7,932 nt of DNA, from positions 1 to 7,932 of the forward strand of contig JAAUPT010000062.1 of assembly GCA_012032965.1 (NCBI GenBank), read 5' to 3'. The stretch's first letter is position 1. Each line of letters opens with the position of its first letter. Both the position numbers and the translations under genes were made by a program. The stretch comes from Nitrospira sp. Lineage in GTDB: Bacteria > Nitrospirota > Nitrospiria > Nitrospirales > Nitrospiraceae. The notes beneath the pieces were generated by a model. The model was given only the letters and a program-made list of their open reading frames with translations. It ran no database searches and was not told the DNA's origin. Shown piece after piece: positions 1 through 6,165 of the stretch.

Positions 1-118
1 CGTAGAAGGTCGCCTCGCTGACGCCCAGCTGCCGGCAGAGGTCGCCAATTGGGGTCCCACTCTCCGCTTGCCGAATCGCATACACGATCTGTTCTTCGGA
101 AAATCGTGACCGCTTCAT
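1..118 (-). CDS. IS3-family transposase OrfA (helix-turn-helix protein), N-terminal part
   Basis: OrfA of IS3 elements binds the terminal repeats through an N-terminal helix-turn-helix and is fused to the OrfB catalytic domain by a -1 frameshift. The visible protein begins MKRSRFSEEQIVYAIRQAES and continues through GTPIGDLCRQLGVSEATFY, which is the characteristic start of the IS407-like branch: a helical segment followed by the HTH turn around residues 24-38. The ATG at 118-116 follows an AGGAGTGG ribosome-binding sequence (129-122). The gene leaves the window at base 1, so the leucine-zipper part, the frameshift site and orfB are not seen. The family assignment is secure; the exact element is not. 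Confidence 0.85.
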   Translation of the reverse strand, partial: MKRSRFSEEQIVYAIRQAESGTPIGDLCRQLGVSEATFY

Positions 119-187
119 CGATCCACTCCTTTCGTCGAGGACCGCCGAAGCCATCATCCTACTCTCGTTTTAAGGTGCCGTCGTTTT

Positions 188-201
188 CGGGGGAGACGTC
201 A
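188..201 (-). repeat. Candidate left terminal inverted repeat of IS-A
   Basis: Read inward on the minus strand this is TGACGTCTCCCCCG. It matches 11 of 14 positions of the inward sequence at 5563-5576 (TGACGTTGACCCCG), the 3' end of another IS-A-type copy. A TG start is typical of IS3 family tips. The inner limit is uncertain. Confidence 0.55.
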
Positions 202-329
202 AGTTGCATCCCAACTATGACTCGCACCGGGTTGGCATACTAACGGATTCCACGAAACCATCAACAACTCAAAAATTATTTATTTGTGATCCTAGGTATG
301 TCCAACCCAGGTTTGTATACCTGCGGATT

Positions 330-637
330 TTAGTCTTGCTCTGGCTGGGGGTTAGCTCGTGAACCGCAAGCGTATACGGTACCTCCTAGCACCTCGATGG
401 GCTCCAGCTCCGTATGTGACTGCACCGACGCAATCATAGGCATACCACCATACTGAGTCATGGCACCGATTTTAAAAGCTCCCCCCTTGACGAAGGAGCG
501 TGCACAACGACATTATGTTCCCAAGGAAGGGGTTTGGTGTTTGTATGGTCCTGATGATAATGCAGGCACAAGAATTCCGCCGTATCTTTTATTGGCAGGC
601 TCGAAACCGGGTACCATAATTCAGGTGATTGTTTAAT
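330..637 (-). pseudogene. Remnant of an unidentified protein gene, C-terminal part, frameshifted at a G run
   Basis: The minus strand reads as protein in two adjoining frames. From 637 one frame gives a stretch including PELWYPVSSLPIKDTAEFLC and then NVVVHAPSS. After the run of six G (plus-strand C6 at 481-486) the neighbouring frame continues with FKIGAMTQYGGMPMIASVQS, then HTELEPIEVLGGTVYACGS, and ends at TAA (332-330). Adding one G to the run joins the two into about 102 residues. The upstream side is closed by an in-frame TAG at 640-638 with no start codon, so at best a C-terminal fragment remains. I do not recognise the family. Codon-like composition and the clean joining at a homopolymer support a real former gene. 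The bases on either side (202-329 and 638-695) show nothing I can name beyond AT-rich sequence near 270-290. Confidence 0.45.
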
Positions 638-695
638 CTACAGTCCATGTGCCAAATTTGGCTATTACCTGTCATGATCAATTTGAGGATCAACC

Positions 696-1994
696 GTGGA
701 GATGTTTCCCTCTAACGTCTCGACAATAAACACACCTACCGCTCGAATTTTCCGGGATGTGTTATTGAAAAGAAAATTCCGCAGCCTCTGTTACGAAGCA
801 CAGGGGATTTTGGTCAAATCTTTGGGGTTATGTCGTATTGACCGCCTTCCGTTTCTTCGTCTGGTGATTAAAGATTCCACGCGTTTCGTGCTCGGGAGCG
901 TTCAACCGATCAAAGAAGAAACGATGGAACGTGCCAAGGCTGCTGTGGGCTGGCTTGTCCGTGCACAGGCTGCTACTGTAGATGGTGGCGTATCCTATGG
1001 TTATTTCCCATATGGTAGCGGTAATGGCTGGAAAAAGTCATATCCGGAAACTACCGGGTATATCATGGCGACACTCTTAGGATACGCGAAAATTACCGGT
1101 GACAAGGAAATTGCCGAAGCGGCTTTGCGAATGGCCCACTGGGAAGTGAGCGTCCAAATGAAATCCGGAGCAGTCCAAGCGAATGAGCTTTGTGCCCAGA
1201 ACAATCAAGTGGCTGCTGCATTTAATACTGGTATGGTTTTAGACGGCTGGATTGAGGCATTCCGCTTTAGTCAAGACGAACGCTTTCTGCACGCTGGAAA
1301 ACGTGCGGGAGATTTCTTGGTCGGGGATGTGGATGAACAGGGTTATCTCCAATCCCAAGGCAAAAGAACCGTCTTCTTTCCGATAAAAACTTATACGTGC
1401 TTGTGCGCCTGGCATCTTTGCCGATTGAGTGAAGAAATAGAAGATGATCGCTATCGAATCACGGCTGTAAAAATAGTGGAGGCCGCTCTTAAACAACAAC
1501 ATGATAATGGATGGTTTGCTAACAACTGTTTAACACGCCCTGAGGCCCCACTTCTTCACACCATCGGTTATACCCTTCAAGGCATTCTCGAAGTTGGGAT
1601 ATCTACCAAACGCGATGATTTTATCACTGCAGTACAACGAGGAGTCGATCCTCTCATTTCGAAGATGAGCCCTCAAGGGTTCCTGCCTGGACGTTTTTAC
1701 TCAGATTGGAAGCCGGCTGGGTTTTCTTCTTGTTTAACGGGTTCTGCACAGATTGCCGTAGTTTGTTACCGGCTGTTTGAACATACTGAAAATGTAAAAT
1801 ATCTTGAGGCAGCGGACTCTCTTGTGAATTTCTTAAAGGCACTTCAATCAATAAACCTACCTATCACTGAAGTCCATGGGGCGATCCCAGGTTCTTTCCC
1901 TATTGTTGGGGCTTATCAGATGTTGGGTTATCCCAATTGGGCTACTAAATATTATCTTGATGCTCTTCTGTGTCAGCAGAGGCTTTCCTCATAG
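696..1994 (+). CDS. Alpha/alpha-toroid-like protein, probable glycan-related function (432 aa)
   Basis: The product is a soluble, mostly helical protein without a signal peptide or obvious membrane helix. From about residue 77 it shows repeated helical hairpins whose turns carry Thr-Gly or Gly-Trp: ETTGY (118-122), NTGMVLDGW (177-185), NGWF (271-274), LLHTIGYTLQGILE (286-299), CLTGSAQIA (346-354) and a C-terminal block with PGSFPIVGAYQMLGYPNW (398-415). Such a pattern is typical of alpha/alpha-barrel proteins (glycosidase, epimerase or terpenoid-cyclase folds), and proteins of this look are often found in polysaccharide gene clusters; the substrate cannot be read from the sequence. The GTG start at 696 has GAGG at 685-688 at good spacing; ATG 702 is the alternative. 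Residues 1-70 are basic and look unlike the repeat domain. It is first in the plus-strand block. The fold call is moderate, the enzyme activity unknown. Confidence 0.7.
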   Translation: MEMFPSNVSTINTPTARIFRDVLLKRKFRSLCYEAQGILVKSLGLCRIDRLPFLRLVIKDSTRFVLGSVQPIKEETMERAKAAVGWLVRAQAATVDGGVSYGYFPYGSGNGWKKSYPETTGYIMATLLGYAKITGDKEIAEAALRMAHWEVSVQMKSGAVQANELCAQNNQVAAAFNTGMVLDGWIEAFRFSQDERFLHAGKRAGDFLVGDVDEQGYLQSQGKRTVFFPIKTYTCLCAWHLCRLSEEIEDDRYRITAVKIVEAALKQQHDNGWFANNCLTRPEAPLLHTIGYTLQGILEVGISTKRDDFITAVQRGVDPLISKMSPQGFLPGRFYSDWKPAGFSSCLTGSAQIAVVCYRLFEHTENVKYLEAADSLVNFLKALQSINLPITEVHGAIPGSFPIVGAYQMLGYPNWATKYYLDALLCQQRLSS

Positions 1995-2359
1995 GCTAAC
2001 TAAAGTCCTGTGGATGCAGATGCGGTATGTACAAGCAGCGGTGCTCCTCACTAGTAGAGGCCTAGATGTTCATTGAAGTGTGATGGGTGGACTCCAATAC
2101 CCGCTGTGCCCATCGTTCGCACAGGCATCTGACTCCGAACGAGTCTGCCGACCAATGTCAGAAAGAACGGACTGCCGAAGGAGTGCCCTGATCTGGTTCA
2201 AAACTGTCTCGAAAGTGGTCTAATGTCGTGAGGACAGTCGTTCTTCCTTGAAACGGTCTCCTTGACCTAGCAGCGTATATAAAAACAGGCACTTGATCCT
2301 GATCATGAACTGAGTTGCATGCAAGTTAAAACAGCAAATATGTATAGGGAAGTATCAGA
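1995..2359 (+). other. Long intergenic stretch without a recognisable gene
   Basis: No frame here shows a convincing protein on either strand, although minus-strand frames between about 2260 and 2060 stay open for short distances. There is a 10-base palindrome TTGCATGCAA at 2315-2324. AT-rich sequence including TATATA lies at 2276-2281, but no properly spaced -35 element accompanies it. The spacer probably separates the transcription of the toroid gene from that of the acetyltransferase gene, or is the scar of an older insertion; neither can be shown. Confidence 0.4.
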
Positions 2360-2440
2360 ATGACTACGGTTTTTTCACAAAGCATTAAACCTTTTAACAA
2401 ATGGAAAACTTTCGACATGCCCTCAAGAACTATTTGGTGA
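2360..2440 (+). CDS. Short reading frame: possible true N-terminus of the acetyltransferase, or a leader peptide
   Basis: An ATG at 2360 preceded by AGGGAAG (2346-2352) opens a 26-codon frame beginning MTTVFSQSIKPFNK and ending at TGA 2438-2440. It overlaps the start of the following acetyltransferase-like frame (ATG 2401), which itself has no ribosome-binding sequence and has an in-frame TAA at 2395-2397. Adding one A to the AAA at 2399-2401 would fuse the two, giving ...FNKMENFRH... This may therefore be the displaced N-terminus of the downstream protein rather than an independent gene. A short translated leader is the other reading. Confidence 0.3.
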   Translation: MTTVFSQSIKPFNKWKTFDMPSRTIW

Positions 2441-3399
2441 AACGCAGCAAATACTACACCTATCAAGCTTCAACTCCTCTGACTCGATACAAAATTGTGA
2501 AAACGCTGAGAGGTATGGAACTTTCACCCGGAGACCTTGTCTGTGTCCATAGTAGCTTTAGTTCGCTAGGCTATGTGGAGGGTGGCCCGGAAACCGTTAT
2601 AGAAGCGCTAGAAGAGGTGGTTGGAGCCTCAGGGACTATCATGATGCCGACGTTTTCCATGAGTGGCAGTATGTTGTCGTACCTTGACTCTGAAGAGCTA
2701 TTTGATATTCGCAGGACTCCATCAAAAGTTGGAATGCTTACCGAAGCTTTTCGGAAGTGGCCTGGCGTAAGGCGTAGTCTCCATCCCACCAACTCGGTTG
2801 CCGCTAAGGGCCCCTTGGCACATGATCTGTTGGCTGGCCATCAGCAGTCAGTTAGGCCGTTCGGTTTGGAAACCCCATTTGGTCGTCTCGCTCCGTTTGG
2901 CGGGAAAATCCTCATGATTAATACTCATATCCATAGTTTTTTGCATCATGTGCAGGACCTAGTAAATTTCCCCAATTTATATTTGAATGGAACCCGTAAT
3001 GCCAGAGTTATAGATGAAAAAGGAGTAGAGTCGACAATTGAAACTCGGGTAATGCGCGCACGGATACCTTACTATCTCATTTTGCCTGGCACGGATGGCT
3101 TCAGAGAAGATCATGCGCTGTTGCATGACTATGCGCTTATTTTCCCTGAGAAACGTAAGCCTGCTCTCCTTCATGCAGGTTTTCGATTGAATAATCACCC
3201 AGCAATTTGGGGAAGACAGGACTTTCTGAAAGCTAAGAAACTTTTTTACACTGCAGATCTCGGCGCAGCTCGTGTCGGGCTTCTCCAGGCCGATTCGTTT
3301 TTACACGAAATTCTCCCAGAAATGGAATCTCTGTTAACTCGTTTCCGAACATTCTACAACATTGAAAGAATTCAAGGCTTGGATCTCCCCTATATGTAA
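2401..3399 (+). CDS. AAC(3)-family (aminoglycoside N3-acetyltransferase-like) acyltransferase (332 aa)
   Basis: AAC(3)-fold enzymes move an acetyl group from acetyl-CoA to an amino group; besides aminoglycoside resistance proteins the family has many members in surface-glycan clusters. The typical blocks are visible in order: VHSSFSSLGYVEGG (49-62), the GTIMMPTFS strand (78-86), HPTNSVAAKGP (128-138), PFGLETPFGRL (153-163) and GGKILMINT (167-175), followed by a His-rich segment (176-183) where the family places catalytic histidine. At 332 residues it is longer than usual resistance enzymes (about 260-290), with an extra C-terminal region after roughly residue 280. ATG 2401 is the first start in this frame but lacks a ribosome-binding sequence; the true start may lie at 2360 in a shifted frame. 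Given its neighbours, a role on an amino sugar or related metabolite is more likely than drug resistance. Family good, substrate unknown. Confidence 0.8.
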   Translation: MENFRHALKNYLVKRSKYYTYQASTPLTRYKIVKTLRGMELSPGDLVCVHSSFSSLGYVEGGPETVIEALEEVVGASGTIMMPTFSMSGSMLSYLDSEELFDIRRTPSKVGMLTEAFRKWPGVRRSLHPTNSVAAKGPLAHDLLAGHQQSVRPFGLETPFGRLAPFGGKILMINTHIHSFLHHVQDLVNFPNLYLNGTRNARVIDEKGVESTIETRVMRARIPYYLILPGTDGFREDHALLHDYALIFPEKRKPALLHAGFRLNNHPAIWGRQDFLKAKKLFYTADLGAARVGLLQADSFLHEILPEMESLLTRFRTFYNIERIQGLDLPYM

Positions 3400-3420
3400 T
3401 TGCCAAGATTGAAAATGAAT

Positions 3421-3448
3421 TCCTCCATTTCATGAACGCTATGGAGGA
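3421..3448 (+). repeat. Perfect 8-bp inverted repeat in the gap before the chorismate lyase gene
   Basis: TCCTCCAT (3421-3428) and ATGGAGGA (3441-3448) can pair around a 12-base loop, directly after the acetyltransferase stop. There is only a short T run afterwards (CTTTT), so it is weak as an intrinsic terminator. It could instead be an mRNA hairpin between the two genes. Confidence 0.35.
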
Positions 3449-3496
3449 CATCTTTTGGCTTATTGACGGAAGCGACCATATAGTTAGGGAACGCTC

Positions 3497-4092
3497 ATGC
3501 AAAAGACTAATGACTTTAATCCAATGGAAGATTTGCTCACGGCTCAGTTTGCCCTGCCAGCAGATTTACGAGAACTCAATCTTCGAACATTAACTCCGTT
3601 TCAACGGGCTCTTATGGTAATCGATGGAACTGTAACCAAATTTATCGAAGCCTATACCATGGAGCAAATTGAAATTCTAAGGTTAGGCCAGGAAATCAGG
3701 CCATTAACTGTTGATAATGAATGGCTCGAGGCAGAAAAGGAAGCACGGTGCTAATGCGTCAAGTCTTGCTGCGTGGGAAATGGAGTTATACTTGCTATGC
3801 CTATGCGCCCTCACTCATTTTCCTTGACCGGCTGCCTCAGTTTATCAAAGAAGGTCTCGAAGTCGAGGGTGGAGGAATTGGCCGCATTCTCTATGGTAGT
3901 CGTTGGGAAACTCATCGTGAATTGTTGTGGTGGGGAAAAGAGACCCTAAAAAATGTTCCCGATACCATTCATGATATGGACGGAGTGGAAGCGTTAAGCA
4001 GGACATACCGAATCATCGCGGGCGGGAAGCCTATTATGTTGATAAATGAGAAATTTCCTATCCAAAAAGATGTAATGCCATCGCATCATTAA
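3497..4092 (+). pseudogene. Chorismate lyase (DUF98/UbiC-like), frameshifted at 3735-3738
   Basis: DUF98 proteins such as mycobacterial Rv2949c cleave chorismate to 4-hydroxybenzoate and pyruvate. The N-terminal half (3497-3754) carries LTPFQRALMVIDGTVTKFIE (residues 32-51) and continues to NEWLEAEK, then stops at TAA. The C-terminal half is in the -1 frame: MRQVLLRGKW, LIFLDRLPQF, the Arg/Glu block SRWETHRELLWWG, SRTYRIIAGGKPIMLINEKF and a TAA at 4090-4092. Adding one A to AAAA (3735-3738) restores about 198 residues, the usual family length, and joins AEK to GSTVLMRQ without loss. No X-XXY-YYZ slippery heptamer is present, so programmed frameshifting is unlikely; it is a real mutation or a base-calling error. 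ATG 3497 has only a weak upstream AGGGA. Its position before an aromatic-acid-type ligase supports the function. Family identification is confident; whether the gene is functional is not. Confidence 0.8.
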
Positions 4093-4183
4093 TTGATGTC
4101 TGACTTTTAGAGCTTCGAACAACAGTTCAAATCTCTTTCATCGAATGTATGCACTGCACTTGAAGGAAGTTAGACGCACTTAG

Positions 4184-4190
4184 AAAGGAG
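4184..4190 (+). promoter_or_regulatory. Strong ribosome-binding site deciding the GTG start of the ligase gene
   Basis: AAAGGAG sits five bases before GTG 4196. It is the strongest Shine-Dalgarno sequence of the four-gene block and fixes a GTG start. The 103-base gap after the chorismate lyase stop contains no other recognisable signal. Confidence 0.7.
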
Positions 4191-4195
4191 ATCGC

Positions 4196-5509
4196 GTGAA
4201 TTTCGAGTATTTAGATCCATTTATTGAGACGCTTGGGCATGAAGCCCTAAAGCAAATTCAACTTAAAAAACTGCAGTTAATGTTGAGTCCTGTTTTGCAG
4301 AACAACAGCTTCTATCGCTCCAAGTTAGGAACAGCAGGAATTAAGCATGCAAATGAAATCCAAACATTTGATGATTATCGAAGGATTCCCTTTACAACAA
4401 AAGAGGAGTTGTCGAATGATCAATCCCTTCATTTGCCCTATGGAACAAACTTGACCTTTAAGCGTGAGAATTACACTCGAATCCACCAAACTTCTGGCAC
4501 TACAGGACAGCCGTTGCGTTGTTTGGATACGGAAGAAAGTTGGAGTTGGTGGGCTCGCTGCTGGGCCATGGTGTATAGAGCTGCCGGGGTATCCTCTCGT
4601 GATCGGATTTTTTTTGCTTTTTCATTTGGCCCATTCATTGGTTTTTGGAGCGCCCATGAAGGCGCACGAGTGATTGGTGCGATGTCCATTCCTGGCGGAG
4701 GGATGTCTTCTCAGCAACGTGTTAAGGCTATTTTTGACAATGAGGTGACAGTGCTAGTCTGCACGCCCACATATGCTTTGCATTTGGGAGAAATCGCTAA
4801 GGAAGAAGGAATGGATCTCGCCAATTCAAGCGTAAAAATTAACATCCATGCCGGAGAACCTGGAACAAGCATACCTGGAACACGGAAGCGTATTGAATCT
4901 ATTTGGAAAGCGAAATGTTATGATCATGCTGGGGCCACGGAAGTTGGAGCCTGGGGATTTGAATGCTTGGCGCAACAGGGGCCTCATCTTAATGAAAGTG
5001 AATTTATTTGTGAAGTGATCGATCCAGTTACAGGAGATCGCGCTCAAGAAGGAGAATTGGTTATCTCTAACCTCGGGCGAGTGGGAATGCCAGTAATCCG
5101 ATATCGGACTGGTGATCGGGTCAAGTTGAATACGGATCTCTGTGAATGCGGGAGAACCTTTCATCGTCTAGACGGTGGGGTTATCGGCAGAGTTGATGGA
5201 GTGATTGTCATCCGTGGGATTAATGTATTCCCGAGTGCAATTGAAAATATCGTTAGACAATTTCCAGAAGTTGGAGAATTCACTGTAGATGTGTCTCGAA
5301 ACCGTGAGTTGGATGAAATGGAACTTCGGATGGAAGTGACAACCGAAGATTCTGAGGCTATTGCTGCTGCAGTTGCTCGTGAAATTCGGAACGCCCTTAC
5401 TTTGCGTGTAGCCGTAAAGATCGTCCCACATGGCACCTTGCCGCGTTTTGATTTAAAGGCTAGGCGTTTTAATGATTACCGCCAGTTGTCCCGGCCTACA
5501 TCGAAGTAG
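4196..5509 (+). CDS. PaaK-like AMP-forming acyl/aryl-CoA ligase (437 aa)
   Basis: PaaK/CapK-type enzymes (phenylacetate-CoA ligase family) adenylate a carboxylic acid, often aromatic, and transfer it to CoA. Full-length at 437 residues, the protein shows the ATP loop TSGTTGQP (99-106), a glycine-rich stretch (166-170), the YDHAGATEVG block (242-251), YRTGD (303-307) with the ribose-binding Asp, the hinge GRVDGVIVIRGINVFP (331-346) and the C-terminal LPRFDLKARRF (415-425) with candidate catalytic Lys421. Cys256, His264, Cys316 and Cys318 (FECLAQQGPH and CECGR) could form a structural metal site, as seen in some relatives; that is inference. The likely substrate is suggested only by context: the gene before it encodes a 4-hydroxybenzoate-forming lyase, so 4-hydroxybenzoate is the natural candidate. 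Phenylacetate or another carboxylate cannot be excluded, and no phenylacetate-degradation genes are present. Confidence 0.87.
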   Translation: MNFEYLDPFIETLGHEALKQIQLKKLQLMLSPVLQNNSFYRSKLGTAGIKHANEIQTFDDYRRIPFTTKEELSNDQSLHLPYGTNLTFKRENYTRIHQTSGTTGQPLRCLDTEESWSWWARCWAMVYRAAGVSSRDRIFFAFSFGPFIGFWSAHEGARVIGAMSIPGGGMSSQQRVKAIFDNEVTVLVCTPTYALHLGEIAKEEGMDLANSSVKINIHAGEPGTSIPGTRKRIESIWKAKCYDHAGATEVGAWGFECLAQQGPHLNESEFICEVIDPVTGDRAQEGELVISNLGRVGMPVIRYRTGDRVKLNTDLCECGRTFHRLDGGVIGRVDGVIVIRGINVFPSAIENIVRQFPEVGEFTVDVSRNRELDEMELRMEVTTEDSEAIAAAVAREIRNALTLRVAVKIVPHGTLPRFDLKARRFNDYRQLSRPTSK

Positions 5510-5562
5510 CCTCGTAAGCTTCCCCGTCAAGAAGACACTTTCAAAGGAGAGGTTCTGGCCTC

Positions 5563-5576
5563 TGACGTTGACCCCG
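5563..5576 (+). repeat. Candidate right terminal inverted repeat of IS-A
   Basis: Read inward on the plus strand it is TGACGTTGACCCCG, matching 11 of 14 positions of the left end at 201-188. It lies 15-28 bases beyond the orfB stop, as expected for an IS3 element. Confidence 0.55.
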
Positions 5577-5590
5577 TTTTGAGACAACTC

Positions 5591-5776
5591 TTAACCAGAG
5601 CAGAGGGCTTCTTCGGCGTCCTGTTCTTCCTGACGTTGGCTGACGAACTCACTCGGAGTCAGGTGCCCGAGTGAGCTGTGTGGCCGGCGAGTGTTGTAAT
5701 CCATGCGCCAGGTCTCGATGATCACCTGGGCCTCCGCCAGCGAGGCGAACTGATGCCCGTTCAAGCACTCATATCC
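5591..5776 (-). pseudogene. IS3-family transposase OrfB (DDE integrase), C-terminal fragment
   Basis: The 61 remaining residues run from [20 protein letters not shown] through [20 protein letters not shown] to the TAA at 5593-5591. The ECLN, YNTxRPHSSLG and LTPxEF blocks are the signature C-terminus of rve-type IS407-like transposases. The DDE residues all lie upstream of this segment and are missing, so the fragment cannot be catalytic. The open frame continues leftward into IS-B sequence as far as 5953, but that extension is a chimera of no biological meaning. The cut lies just before the conserved DECLN motif, where the usual Asp has become Tyr at the junction. Confidence 0.85.
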
Positions 5777-5802
5777 TGCTCCCCTTGAAATTGAGACCAC
5801 CT
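5777..5802 (+). repeat. Left terminal inverted repeat of IS-B
   Basis: The tip reads TGCTCCCCTTGAAATTGAG inward and continues with ACCACCT. It pairs with 7004-6981, allowing two one-base gaps and a two-base mismatch; the outermost nine bases are identical. Confidence 0.85.
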
Positions 5803-5839
5803 CTACGACAAGGTCCTGACATGGACCGAGGAGGTAGAG

Positions 5840-6165
5840 ATGGCTCAAGAAGGTTCCGAACCCATTGAACGGTGGACGGCCAAGCGGCGTGTGGCGCTCG
5901 TCGTCAGTATCTTGAAGGGCGACACCTCCGTCGCGGAGACGGCCCGTCAGCACGGGCTCACGGTAGCGGAGGTGGAGAACTGGCGGGAGAAGTTTCTCCT
6001 GGGTGCGGAAAATGCTTTACGAACGCGGCCGAAGGATGAAGAGGCGCTCAAAGATGAACAGATCAAGAAGCTGAAACAGAAGATCGGGGATTTGGTGCTG
6101 GATAACGACATCCTTCGGGAGGCGTTGAAACCCTACCCTTGGACCGGAGGACATCCGACGCGTGA
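5840..6165 (+). CDS. IS-B OrfA (helix-turn-helix DNA-binding protein of an IS3-family transposase)
   Basis: OrfA recognises the IS ends. ATG 5840 follows GAGGAGGT, a strong ribosome-binding site. Residues 11-50 contain the HTH region ([19 protein letters not shown]), and residues 68-97 a charged zipper-like helix ending in [12 protein letters not shown], the normal end of an IS3 OrfA. Read literally, the frame does not stop there but runs on to 6493 through orfB in the wrong phase. Adding one base around 6136-6140 changes the end to [11 protein letters not shown] followed by TGA at 6163-6165. It also places orfB in the -1 phase, which is canonical for IS3 and supports a lost base here. The natural stop is then overlapped by a GTG (6162) in the orfB frame. 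Confidence 0.8.

Larger units (their letters stand above)
1..201 (-). mobile_element. IS-A, left copy: 5' end of an IS3-family insertion sequence (runs off the window)
   Basis: The minus strand holds an IS3-type left end: a candidate terminal repeat at 201-188, a leader of about 70 bases, then the start of orfA at 118. Only the first 39 codons are inside the window, so the rest of the element lies to the left. The end point at 201 is chosen because the inward sequence TGACGTCTCCCCCG resembles the right end of a second copy at 5563 (TGACGTTGACCCCG). The flanking duplication cannot be tested because the other end is not visible. Confidence 0.75.
5563..5776 (-). mobile_element. IS-A, right copy: 3' end remnant of an IS3-family element
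   Basis: The fragment contains the last 61 codons of orfB on the minus strand and the right terminal end (5563-5576). It is cut at 5776 by IS-B, and nothing resembling the rest of IS-A appears on the other side of IS-B (7005 onward), so its 5' part has been deleted rather than just split. It has the same orientation as the copy at 1-201, so the two frame the intervening segment as direct repeats. Confidence 0.75.

Noticed and set aside
49..243. A 64-codon plus-strand open frame over the IS-A left end
   Set aside because: It is antisense to the clear OrfA start and the IS tip and has no protein-like features of its own.
2262..2281. Sigma-70 promoter with TTGACC and TATATA
   Set aside because: The two boxes are only 8 bases apart; the alternative TTGAAA at 2248 is 22 bases away. 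Neither spacing is acceptable.
2315..2324. Palindrome TTGCATGCAA as an operator
   Set aside because: A single isolated 10-base palindrome with no regulator gene nearby and no second copy noticed; chance is a sufficient explanation.
2401..3399. Aminoglycoside resistance gene
   Set aside because: The family blocks are present, but the protein is longer than resistance enzymes and sits among biosynthetic-type genes; calling it a resistance determinant is not supported.
3725..3745. Programmed -1 frameshifting in the chorismate lyase gene
   Set aside because: No slippery heptamer of the X-XXY-YYZ type and no obvious following stem-loop; lyases of this family are single-frame proteins, so a lost base is simpler.
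5591..5953. A 120-codon minus-strand frame that looks like one gene
   Set aside because: Its first half is antisense to IS-B orfA and the IS-B tip; only the 61 C-terminal codons are real IS-A orfB sequence.
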